Part shown: positions 7,016 through 14,313 of the stretch, one piece after another | Numbering within the stretch: the stretch's first letter is position 1 | Layout of the letters: each line of letters begins with the position of its first letter | From: JAUVXJ01 sp964433755 | GTDB taxonomy: Bacteria > Chloroflexota > Anaerolineae > UBA7937 > B3-Chlor | Reading direction: 5' to 3' | DNA length: 64,000 nucleotides | Assembly: GCA_964433755.1 (NCBI GenBank) | Contig: CAYSSR010000006.1 | Coordinates: forward strand, 62,001 to 126,000 | Made by a program: the position numbers and the translations under genes | The notes under the pieces: model-generated | The model's input: the letters and a program-made list of their open reading frames with translations, nothing else | What the model was told of the DNA's origin: nothing | Databases searched by the model: none

Positions 7016-8706
7016 TCTCCTGCCTCTTCCGTGTTCGTAGCCGGGGTTTCCTCGTCTTCCTCCGCGACCGCCTCCGGCTCACTGATCACGGCGTCGGCGT
7101 CGGGTTCTGCCTCGGCCTCTGCGACTTTGGCAGCGACCATCTCTCGGATGGCCTCCTGCTGCTCTGGGGCAACCTCCACCCCGCGCTTCTCGGCCTCATC
7201 TACGATCCACGCTGCGACCAGGTCGTCAATGGGCCCACCAAGCAATGCGGAGACGCCCTGCAAGAACTTGAACAGGGTGTTGGGCAGCGTGTCCAGGAAC
7301 CGCTCTACGGTACCCTCAACCCCCTCACCCCGGGCACCAGCGCCGCCGATCTCGATGAGCCTGATCTGTTCGATATTGGCGAAGGCTTCACCGAAGGACT
7401 CGGCCACCTCGGGGACCCGCTCGAGGAGCGCCTGTCCCAGCACCAGCCGTAGGGCACCCGCCTTGTAGGCATTGAGCGCCTCGGCCAGCTTCCGTCTACC
7501 TTCCGCCTCAGCCAACAACTGCGCCTTGGTCACGTCAGCGCCCGCCAGACCCCTGGCTTTGTTGGCCGCAGCCTCCGCCTCACCCGTCTTCCTGTCCACG
7601 TCAGCCTCGGCGAAACCCTTGGCCCTGGTTGCCGATGCCTCCTGCTCAGCGCGATAGAGAGAGGCATCAGCCGGACGGCGCTCCTCGGCGTCGAGTTCTT
7701 TGTCTCGGCGTTCGGCCGCCGCCTGAGCCGCCTCGGCTTTTCTCTGCTCCAGCGTCTTGTCCTGCTCTGCCAGAGAGATCGCCTGGGCCCTTTCCGCCAC
7801 GGCTCGTTCCCGGGATACCTCAGCGTCATACTTGGCCTTGGCCACGTTCGCCTCTTTGGTGTATCCCGCCTTCTCCTTCTCCGCCTCCTGCTCCTTCTCG
7901 GTGGCCTCCTGATCAGCCTGGGCCTCCGCCCTCCTGGCATCGCGCAACTTGGCCGCTATCTCGGGCCTACCCAGAGCCTCCAGGTATCCCTTCTCGTCGC
8001 TGATCTCCTTGATGGCAAAGGAGACGATCTGAAGACCCATGCCAGCCAGATCGTCCACCGCGACTTCCAGGACCCTTTGGGCGAAGGCCTCCCGGTCCTT
8101 GTACACCTCCTCCACCGTCATCAAGCCGATGATGGCACGTAGATGGCCCTGGAGAGTCTGGATGGCTACGTATTGGATCTCTTCCGGAGTCTTGTCCAGG
8201 AGCTGCTCGGCTGCCGTGGCGATGGAGGTATCGTCGCTGCCGATCTTGATCTGCGCGATACCGTCCACGGTGATGGGAACGGCGTTGCTGCTCAGTACAT
8301 TGTGAACCGCCACGTCGAGCGTGATCAGGCTCAGATCGAGTTCCTTGACCTCGTGCACGAAGGGCAAGACGATGGTCATGCCGCCTTTGACCATCTTGTA
8401 GTTGACCGTGATCTGCTCCGTCTCCGTCTGCACTTCCCACTCCTGTTCGCCGATCTCCGCGTGATCCAAGGGTGGGGCGAGTTCGTCCAGTCCGCTCTTG
8501 AGCTTCTTCACGCGGCGGACCACGGTGACCTTGGTGCGCGTGCGTACACCGTACACCAGGAGCGCCCGGTTGGGTGGGACCTTCCTGATGAACCGCAAGA
8601 CCCTGGCCATGGCCATCAAGAAGACCACCACCAGGAAGATGAGTGCCACGGCGACGAGCAGGGTGCCGCCTCCCAGCACACCCAACAAACCCTCGACGAT
8701 GCCCAC
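7012..8706 (-). CDS. Flotillin-family SPFH-domain membrane scaffold (FloT/YqiK-like)
   Basis: 564 residues. A transmembrane or hairpin segment at about residues 8-34 precedes the basic R-F-I-R-K-V-P-P-N-R-A-L-L-V-Y-G typical of flotillins. Next comes an SPFH domain (about 45-240), and then a long Ala/Glu-rich coiled coil with repeated EAE/QAEA blocks (about 245-420). The C-terminal region ends in an acidic low-complexity tail. Flotillins organise membrane microdomains and oligomerise through the coiled coil. It follows an NfeD-like gene by 35 bases, the classic nfeD-flotillin pairing, and overlaps a small coiled-coil gene. Confidence 0.93.
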   Translation of the reverse strand: MGIVEGLLGVLGGGTLLVAVALIFLVVVFLMAMARVLRFIRKVPPNRALLVYGVRTRTKVTVVRRVKKLKSGLDELAPPLDHAEIGEQEWEVQTETEQITVNYKMVKGGMTIVLPFVHEVKELDLSLITLDVAVHNVLSSNAVPITVDGIAQIKIGSDDTSIATAAEQLLDKTPEEIQYVAIQTLQGHLRAIIGLMTVEEVYKDREAFAQRVLEVAVDDLAGMGLQIVSFAIKEISDEKGYLEALGRPEIAAKLRDARRAEAQADQEATEKEQEAEKEKAGYTKEANVAKAKYDAEVSRERAVAERAQAISLAEQDKTLEQRKAEAAQAAAERRDKELDAEERRPADASLYRAEQEASATRAKGFAEADVDRKTGEAEAAANKARGLAGADVTKAQLLAEAEGRRKLAEALNAYKAGALRLVLGQALLERVPEVAESFGEAFANIEQIRLIEIGGAGARGEGVEGTVERFLDTLPNTLFKFLQGVSALLGGPIDDLVAAWIVDEAEKRGVEVAPEQQEAIREMVAAKVAEAEAEPDADAVISEPEAVAEEDEETPATNTEEAGE

Positions 8707-8741
8707 GTCAGCTACCTCCTTCTGCCGGTTCCGACCGGGAC

Positions 8742-9398
8742 CTACACTCTCTTGACCACAACCATCCCGCCCTCCATGCTGAGAACCTCGATCTCAGTAT
8801 GGGTGCGGATGGGCAAGCCGTCCTCTGACCGCGCTGGTACGTTCATCCTCTGGCCTTTGACCACGAGAGCCACCTGACCCGGCTTCCCCTCTGGGATGGC
8901 AATGATCACCCGTCCTACCAGACCCAGATAATCGGTGGCCTGAATGGACGTCGAACCCTGCTCCCCGTACAGGAAGCGGAGGAAGAACCACATCACACTG
9001 GCCGTCAGCAGGGCCACCCCGCTGGCCGGCGCCAGACTGACCGCATCGGATAATCCCAGGCCCTTGCCGATCAGTCCCCCGGCCCCAAAACCGACGGCGA
9101 ACATGGCTACGGTGCGAAGAGACAACGGACTGGGGCCCTCGACCTCGTGCTCCAGTCCGATCTCGCCGATCTCGGGCAGCTCGATTCCGCCCACGTCGAC
9201 GTCCGCGGCGTCTGCGCCCCCGAGGGCGCCGTCCAAGACATCCCCCAGGCTGCCAAGCGCCTCGGCCACACTATCGCTCACGCCCTCCAGAGCGTGGCCG
9301 GCGTCCTCGCCGAAGTCCACCAGTTCACCAACGAGGAAGCTGATGGCGATGTAGCCGCCGCCGACAATCAGCAGAGACAGGTAGAAGCAAGTCAACAT
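8742..9398 (-). CDS. NfeD-like membrane protein with C-terminal OB-fold
   Basis: 218 residues. The N-terminal membrane helix (residues 2-24) is followed by an acidic Gly/Asp/Ala-rich segment, two further helices (about 85-105 and 115-140) and a soluble C-terminal domain rich in beta strands (LVGRVIIAIPEGKPGQVALVV, to the end), the usual OB-fold of NfeD proteins. NfeD proteins partner flotillins in bacterial lipid domains. The start has only a weak AGGAAC upstream. A decayed copy of its promoter and first 80 bases lies at 11391-11572. Confidence 0.85.
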   Translation of the reverse strand: MLTCFYLSLLIVGGGYIAISFLVGELVDFGEDAGHALEGVSDSVAEALGSLGDVLDGALGGADAADVDVGGIELPEIGEIGLEHEVEGPSPLSLRTVAMFAVGFGAGGLIGKGLGLSDAVSLAPASGVALLTASVMWFFLRFLYGEQGSTSIQATDYLGLVGRVIIAIPEGKPGQVALVVKGQRMNVPARSEDGLPIRTHTEIEVLSMEGGMVVVKRV

Positions 9399-9470
9399 TT
9401 CGTCTGTTCCTGGGGAGAGAAACAGAGACGCCCCAAAGGTTGCACCGCCCAGCAGGCGAAGAGTGAAGAG

Positions 9471-9499
9471 ATTATAGCACGTGACGGCAACGATGTCGA
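9471..9499 (-). promoter_or_regulatory. Promoter of the nfeD-flotillin operon
   Basis: Minus strand TCGACA (9494-9499), 17-nt spacer, TATAAT (9471-9476): 11 of 12 consensus positions. The predicted transcript starts about 65 nt before the NfeD ATG. No gene lies in 9399-9590. Confidence 0.75.
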
Positions 9500-9590
9500 A
9501 GTTGGCCTGCTGGATCAGGCATCACGCCGCCGTTCCTCTCCCAGGGCACCTGTGGTCTTATGGACACGGTGCAGTAACCCCCCGGCAGTG

Positions 9591-11201
9591 CTAGTACCCC
9601 TTCAGCGTCATGGGTACGTATCCCAGATTCGAATTGCCCAACAGAGCGAAGTAGGTCATGTGGTCAACGGTGGCGCTAACGGTCTTGGTGGCCATGTCGA
9701 GCCCACTGGAGGACTCCGCCAGCCACGCACTGGTGTTCGTGTCCCACCAGTAGAGCGCCAGGGTGCTCTCGATGGCGCCGCCCCTCAGCCTATCTGTGTA
9801 GTGCACGGTGAGGGTGTAAGGCGGGTCGAAGCTGACCACCGGGTCGCTCGTGTCGCTGATGACCGCTGACATGTCGAAGATGTAGGCAGGATACTTGTGG
9901 CCTGTGGGTGGAGAGCCAGCCGGGGTGACGGTTACTTCCGTGTCCTCGTCGACCGAGCCCGCTGGGAAATCGGCCTTGGCCAGGCGGTCGGGCGAATGTA
10001 TTGTCCCCCCTGAGCTAGCCAGTACGTAGCCGCTCGACGAGCCCGGTACGACGTACTGGGACGTGCTACTTCCAGCGAACCACCCGTTCCCGAATACGTC
10101 GAAGTCTATCGTCTCTACGTCGCTCGTGGTGAGCCAGGGGTCGTCCGTCTGGGTGAAGATCGTCCAGTCGTCGTGCCCATCGAGGCGGCCCACACCCCTG
10201 TTGTGTCTGGTGCCGAACCATTTGTTGTTGTACTCATCGATGGCCACACTACGCATGCCTGCATCCTGGGAACCTGTAATCTCCGACAATGGGCAACTTG
10301 GATCGTTTACGTCGCACACGGTCCAGTGGGAGCCATCCCACTCCGCCGCCCCGCAACTACCATCGGCCACCCAAACGTGACCATCCTGGTCCGAGGCGAG
10401 ATCCCAGACCCACCCTGGCCACGTGGGGCAACACCATGTACAACCACCCCCCAACCAAGTCTCCTCCTGCCACGTGCCACCAGTCATCCGCGCCAGCCCG
10501 ATATCTGTCCCGGCCCAGACTTCGTTGCCCTGGAAGAGAATCGAATTGACCGGCCCCGCCGCGCCTCCGAAATCACTATCGTTGTAGCTGAGCCACTGAT
10601 CGTCGGCCTTGTCGAAGGGCGTGCCCTTGTAGTCCAAGACGGCGATGCGGTACTGGGTCGTCCCGAGGCCGAACCATACGCGTCCATCAGGGGCGATCTC
10701 GACCGTGTGCACCCGATCGCTCTTGAGACCGTCGCTGGGCGTGAAGGTGAGCCACGTGTCATCGCTCTTCTTGCGGAGGGTGCCGTTGTAGTCCAACACG
10801 CTGACCCCCACGAAGTGATGGCCCACCCACACCAAACCAGAGTCATCGACTGCGACATCCCAGCAGTAAGAGTGGGCGAGTCCATCCGCGGTGGAGAAGT
10901 CCGTCCAATTCCCACTGGCCGATCGGACGGAGAGACCGTTCCAGTGAGCAAACCAGCAGTTGCCAGCGTCGTCGCAGGTCACGTCGTACACCAGCGCGCT
11001 GGGAGCGCCAATGGGCAGATTTGCCCCTGCTGGCGAGAGATCATCTTGCGGCCTCAGCGTGAGGTCTCTTGACCCGCCGAGCGACCAACCACTCAAGTCT
11101 GAAGCTCCGCCGAATACCAGTCCTTGGGCCGCCACGGCGAATGCGAGAACCGAGGAGCACACCATCGCGGCAACGCACGCCGATAGAATCCGCGCTTTCA
11201 T
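9591..11201 (-). CDS. Secreted beta-propeller protein (two-component-regulator propeller type)
   Basis: 536 residues. The start at an ATG preceded by GAAGGAGG gives a Sec signal peptide (MKARILSACVAAMVCSSVLAFAVAAQG). Repeats of the form D-D-S-G-L-V-W-V-G-H or P-D-G-R-V-W-F-G-L follow from about residue 70 to 360, and these are the Reg_prop blade signatures used for extracellular sensing or binding. The last 150 residues form a beta-rich domain with VTVTPAGSPPTGHKYPAYIFD. No membrane anchor or kinase domain follows, so it is probably a released or surface protein. Its role is unknown. Confidence 0.8.
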   Translation of the reverse strand: MKARILSACVAAMVCSSVLAFAVAAQGLVFGGASDLSGWSLGGSRDLTLRPQDDLSPAGANLPIGAPSALVYDVTCDDAGNCWFAHWNGLSVRSASGNWTDFSTADGLAHSYCWDVAVDDSGLVWVGHHFVGVSVLDYNGTLRKKSDDTWLTFTPSDGLKSDRVHTVEIAPDGRVWFGLGTTQYRIAVLDYKGTPFDKADDQWLSYNDSDFGGAAGPVNSILFQGNEVWAGTDIGLARMTGGTWQEETWLGGGCTWCCPTWPGWVWDLASDQDGHVWVADGSCGAAEWDGSHWTVCDVNDPSCPLSEITGSQDAGMRSVAIDEYNNKWFGTRHNRGVGRLDGHDDWTIFTQTDDPWLTTSDVETIDFDVFGNGWFAGSSTSQYVVPGSSSGYVLASSGGTIHSPDRLAKADFPAGSVDEDTEVTVTPAGSPPTGHKYPAYIFDMSAVISDTSDPVVSFDPPYTLTVHYTDRLRGGAIESTLALYWWDTNTSAWLAESSSGLDMATKTVSATVDHMTYFALLGNSNLGYVPMTLKGY

Positions 11202-11390
11202 GGTCTTATCCTCCTTCGCAAGGGGTGGCGGAGGGGTATTCCGCCTCATCGTCACGCATCATTTCGCCCTGGGACGCCAGCCATTGATTCGGCTCCCAGC
11301 AAGACCTCCAACGCGCGACCAAGTCTGCTCAGCGATTCCGTTACGCTGTCAATGATGCCTGCTGTGGAGCTGCAGCCGCCCCGCGTGAGA

Positions 11391-11475
11391 ATCGACCAAC
11401 CCACCGACGAGGAAGCTGATGGCGAGGAAGCCGCCCTCGAGAAATGGAAAGAGACAGGTGGACCCGAGTCAGCAT
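11391..11475 (-). pseudogene. Decayed duplicate of the NfeD gene 5' end
   Basis: Read on the minus strand from the ATG at 11475, the sequence gives M-L-T-x-x-x-L-S-L-x-I, then in a second frame G-G-F-L-A-I-S-F-L-V-G-x-L-V-D. This reproduces the first 28 residues of the NfeD-like protein at 8742-9398 with substitutions and a frameshift. The flanking CCTGTTCCTGG and the upstream promoter are shared as well, so a block of promoter plus gene start was duplicated and then lost its function. Confidence 0.75.
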
Positions 11476-11543
11476 TTCACCTGTTCCTGGCGAATCAAGC
11501 CGCGACTTGACACCGCCGCGCACGGATGGTGGAACGTGCTCGT

Positions 11544-11572
11544 ATTGTAACACGAGCCGCAGCCTGTGTCGA
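11544..11572 (-). promoter_or_regulatory. Duplicated relic promoter before the nfeD remnant
   Basis: TCGACA (11567-11572), 17-nt spacer, TACAAT (11544-11549) on the minus strand, which parallels the promoter at 9471-9499. It may still fire, producing a transcript with no intact gene for about 350 bases. Confidence 0.55.
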
Positions 11573-11592
11573 GGTTGGCTGGTGGAGAGACA

Positions 11593-11620
11593 AGAGGCCC
11601 GCTCGTTGAAGCGGGCCTCT
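11593..11620. terminator. Strong terminator hairpin
   Basis: AGAGGCCCGCT and AGCGGGCCTCT form a perfect 11-bp stem with a 6-nt loop. On the minus strand it lies 69 bases after the stop at 11689 and is followed by TTGTCTCT, so it most likely ends that gene's transcript. Confidence 0.7.
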
Positions 11621-11688
11621 ATTGGCATAAGTGCACTGAGCCCAGAGTAGGGGCCGGTCACCAAGAGACGCGTCTGCCGTCGACGCCG

Positions 11689-12327
11689 CTACTGCACGTG
11701 CATGGACTCGCCCACGCGAAGCAACGCTGTGAGAGAGTAGTCATACGAATGGACCGAAATGACCAGCCCATCGGCCTGCCATTCCACCAACCCTGGCACC
11801 AGCCCCGGTCCATCCTGGCACTCCTGCTCCTCCGAGGGAGCGTAGCTGACACAGTTCCTGGCCAGTCTCGGCTCGACCCCCAGTCCGGGGTGCCCGGCGA
11901 CCTCCACCGGCTTGAAGATGTCGGGAAATTCTGCGAACGCCCATCCCCAACCCAGGCTGGCTTCATCGTAGTACAGGATGATGTAGATCCCGTTCTCGTA
12001 GACCAGGGCCGCCTGACAGAACTCGGCGGCAGTATCGGCCGAAGACGCATAGACCTCCATCAGCGTGCCGTCTCCGGGAAGGTAGGCCGGCAGAGGAATC
12101 GGAAATGGCGTTCGGCGGCGTGCCTCCTCCAGGCTGACCTTCTCGCCAGGTATAGGTCCGTCGAACGGCAACGCCAGATTGTACCCCTCACCCAGGCCCT
12201 GGTGGGGAAGCCAGATCTCGGATCGGAAGAAGCTCTGATCTGCTGGAGCCGCCCTGGTCCTGAGCAACACCGGCCCGACCACTGCTACGACAGCGACTGC
12301 AATCAAAGTGACGCGTTTGATGCCCAT
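11689..12327 (-). CDS. Exported protein of unknown function
   Basis: 212 residues with an N-terminal hydrophobic signal or anchor (KRVTLIAVAVVAVVGPVLL) and a beta-rich body. The body contains R-T-P-F-P-I-P-L-P-A-Y-L-P-G-D-G near residue 72, and later G-I-Y-I-I-L-Y-Y-D and V-E-V-A-G-H-P-G-L-G. The "pypLP.YLP.G" and "v.v.g..g" pattern resembles DUF4367-type extracytoplasmic domains, but I am not certain. It is followed by a strong terminator at 11593-11620. Confidence 0.65.
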   Translation of the reverse strand: MGIKRVTLIAVAVVAVVGPVLLRTRAAPADQSFFRSEIWLPHQGLGEGYNLALPFDGPIPGEKVSLEEARRRTPFPIPLPAYLPGDGTLMEVYASSADTAAEFCQAALVYENGIYIILYYDEASLGWGWAFAEFPDIFKPVEVAGHPGLGVEPRLARNCVSYAPSEEQECQDGPGLVPGLVEWQADGLVISVHSYDYSLTALLRVGESMHVQ

Positions 12328-12350
12328 GTCGATCTCCTGCCTGACGGCCG

Positions 12351-12569
12351 CTAGTCAGGGTACACCCAGAACTGAGTGTCATCACATGCGTACTCGAAGT
12401 GCCGGCAGTCGCCGTCGCAATCCTGCCCGTTGAGGTATGACCAGTCGGCGAACTCACCGTTTACGCTGGCCTCTTTCTGCGCCCCAATGTGGCCTTCTCC
12501 GTGCGGTGCCTCGCTGACGTGACCATCGGCATGACTCCACCACTCCTGCCGGGACATACCTTTCGCCAC
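12351..12569 (-). CDS. Hypothetical 72-residue protein, possibly the remnant of a longer one
   Basis: GTG-initiated frame rich in His, Gly, Asp and Trp (S-H-A-D-G-H-V; F-A-D-W-S-Y-L-N; ends T-Q-F-W-V-Y-P-D) with three Cys in D-C-D-G-D-C-R-H-F. There is no ribosome site and no signal peptide in frame. It could be the 3' part of a secreted protein whose start has been lost, or a spurious frame. It lies 23 bases upstream of the exported-protein gene in the same direction. Confidence 0.35.
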   Translation of the reverse strand: MAKGMSRQEWWSHADGHVSEAPHGEGHIGAQKEASVNGEFADWSYLNGQDCDGDCRHFEYACDDTQFWVYPD

Positions 12570-12649
12570 AGCGCAGGCGCATCAGCAGTTCCTGTCGGGC
12601 GGAGGCCGGGCCAAATAGCAGCAGCCGTCGTTTACCCGGGACGCACTCC

Positions 12650-13042
12650 CTAACGGCGCTCCCTTGTGCTCCGATACCCCAGCCAGACGAACAGTACAAG
12701 TACGAGCACAGCCACTACGACCGACAAGGGGGCCAATCCCAGCACTCTCGGCAACTCACCCACGATTGAGGCAACGCCGATGGAGCCGGCCAACACGACG
12801 AGAGCCACCACTCCCACGATGGTCCATTCTCTCCGTGTTCTGGCCATCAACTCCCAGCCTGTTCTCAGCCTTATCGCGGTGAAAGTCAGGAAGATGCCAA
12901 GCGTGGCAAGCCCTGACACTGTCATGACCTGATTGCCGCTCAAGCCAAGGCTGTTGCGGACAACGGCCATCATGACGAACACGACGTACCCCAATGCCAT
13001 GGCCCTAATCGCCTCTTGCACCAATATCTGTCTCAATCCCAC
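12650..13042 (-). CDS. Small four-helix membrane protein, unknown function
   Basis: About 130 residues with four predicted membrane helices (AMALGYVVFVMMAVV; VMTVSGLATLGIFLTFTAI; IVGVVALVVLAGSIGVASIV; LSVVVAVLVLVLFVWLGY) and a basic cytosolic end (Y-R-S-T-R-E-R-R). The GTG at 13042 is preferred because GGAGG lies 5 nt upstream; a GTG five codons earlier (13057) or a TTG just after are alternatives. No family is recognised. Confidence 0.65.
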   Translation of the reverse strand: MGLRQILVQEAIRAMALGYVVFVMMAVVRNSLGLSGNQVMTVSGLATLGIFLTFTAIRLRTGWELMARTRREWTIVGVVALVVLAGSIGVASIVGELPRVLGLAPLSVVVAVLVLVLFVWLGYRSTRERR

Positions 13043-13240
13043 AGGTCCCTCCCCCACTTACCACTGCGGTGGACTCTGGCTTCGAACCTGGTCCTGTGCA
13101 CTCGCGAGAGACCATCATGGCCTATGCGGGTCGGTCGCCCAATCGTTGGGGGCGCGTCGAGCTCACGGGGCTACGAAGAGGCGGCATCGTCTCTCTTGAA
13201 GCAAGAGCCGACAGAGGCCTAAGAACACTGTGATATAATC

Positions 13241-13400
13241 ATGCCATATTGGTGCCTAGACTGTCAAGTCCGATGCAATATACGACACAACTCCACGTCA
13301 GATGGGCGTCTTGGCTGTCGGTCGCTCGGAACAATGTCCCTGTGAGTTCTCGACTGCAGCGGACGGAGGAAGAGACGGTATCGACCGGGTCGAGTGGAAC
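13241..13400 (+). pseudogene. Possible IS1595-type transposase N-terminal remnant
   Basis: An ATG after TGTGATATAAT opens a 34-codon frame starting M-P-Y-W-C-L-D-C-Q, like the second half of the zinc ribbon in IS1595-family transposases. A +1 frame then reads T-Q-L-H-V-R-W-A-S-W-L-S-V-A-R-N-N-V-P-V-S-S (in two pieces), compatible with the conserved stretch after it. The frame is broken, no catalytic part or terminal repeats are present, and the similarity is by eye. The remainder of 13043-13525 holds nothing else I can support. Confidence 0.3.
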
Positions 13401-13525
13401 AGCGTCTGGCCCCGGCTGCGCCAGACGCAGGCGCAATCTGGTGCCGAGCGCTCCACAGCGGCCTCCGCGAGGGCATTGTGGTGGGGTATGATTGGTGGCT
13501 GCTCAGCCGCGCAGTTCTCGTGCGG

Positions 13526-13993
13526 CTATTCGAAGACCTCCAGCTCCGGATGCATCGCCGCCTCGTCGACGATGGGTCCCTTGACAGCGAACCCAAGGGC
13601 CAGACCACTGCCTCTCACGGTGAGCAGCCGGTCCCCTGGAAGGATCTGGTACTCCCTCAGCGTATCCAAGGGCAGGGTGAGGTAGCCCCCTTCCTCGATC
13701 GTGGTCCAGCAGTAGGCCCTGCCCCCTGCCTTGACTACCGTTGCCTGGCGCATCTGAAACGTGCGCAGCCTGGAGAAACCATCCAGAACGGCAGAGAGTG
13801 GAGAGCCTGCCAGCAGGGCCGGGGTAGACATGGCAAAGCCGCCAGACCGGCGGCTTCCACTCATCAGGATGACCCTATCGTACTCCTTGAAACCATACTC
13901 TTCCATCGCCTCTTGGGGTACGGCGATCCTCCCGGCTTCGCTCACTATCGACCAACCATAGGTGTGCTTTCCACCTTTGACGAGCTGCGGCAT
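13526..13993 (-). CDS. Protein with two AbrB/SpoVT-like repeats
   Basis: 155 residues made of two similar halves. The first reads Y-G-W-S-I-V-S-E-A-G-R-I-A-V-P-Q-E-A; the second reads Y-C-W-T-T-I-E-E-G-G-Y-L-T-L-P. Each continues with a D-R-V-I-L or D-R-L-L-T strand and a G-S-x-x-x-G-F/L turn, the strand-loop-strand rhythm of swapped-hairpin AbrB-type DNA-binding domains. Normal AbrB proteins carry one short domain, so this is a fused pseudo-dimer. It has its own promoter at 14133-14161 and a palindrome upstream, which suggests autoregulation. The start follows GGGGAGA. Confidence 0.65.
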   Translation of the reverse strand: MPQLVKGGKHTYGWSIVSEAGRIAVPQEAMEEYGFKEYDRVILMSGSRRSGGFAMSTPALLAGSPLSAVLDGFSRLRTFQMRQATVVKAGGRAYCWTTIEEGGYLTLPLDTLREYQILPGDRLLTVRGSGLALGFAVKGPIVDEAAMHPELEVFE

Positions 13994-14132
13994 CTTCTGG
14001 CTCTCCCCACGAAATCGACACGGCCCGACCACCCGATTGGGCCGCTGAACCCCTTCGCGCCCCGCTAGTCATCGAGACCAGACTCGCGGAGCCTTGATCC
14101 AGCACACAAGACGGAACGCCTCTTGCAGACAG

Positions 14133-14161
14133 ATTGTAGCACGTGGAGAAATCGTTTTCAA
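14133..14161 (-). promoter_or_regulatory. Promoter of the AbrB-like gene
   Basis: Minus strand TTGAAA (14156-14161), 17-nt spacer, TACAAT (14133-14138). The leader to the ATG at 13993 is about 130 nt. Confidence 0.6.
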
Positions 14162-14203
14162 CGGGGATGCCGCTGGAGGCCGCAGCTAGGCCAGTGGAAA
14201 CCG

Positions 14204-14219
14204 GTGCGAATATTCGCAC
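14204..14219. promoter_or_regulatory. Perfect 16-bp palindrome, candidate operator
   Basis: GTGCGAATATTCGCAC is self-complementary over all 16 bases. It lies about 45 bases upstream of the -35 box of the AbrB-like gene in an otherwise featureless gap (13994-14313). A dimeric regulator site is the obvious reading; which regulator is unknown. Confidence 0.5.
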
Positions 14220-14313
14220 ACAGACCACGGTGCGCCAGCCCTTCGGGGCTCGGAGGCGCCGCCACAGGGGTCATGGGAACCCACACACGATCCATCTTAA
14301 CATCAGAGGTGGG

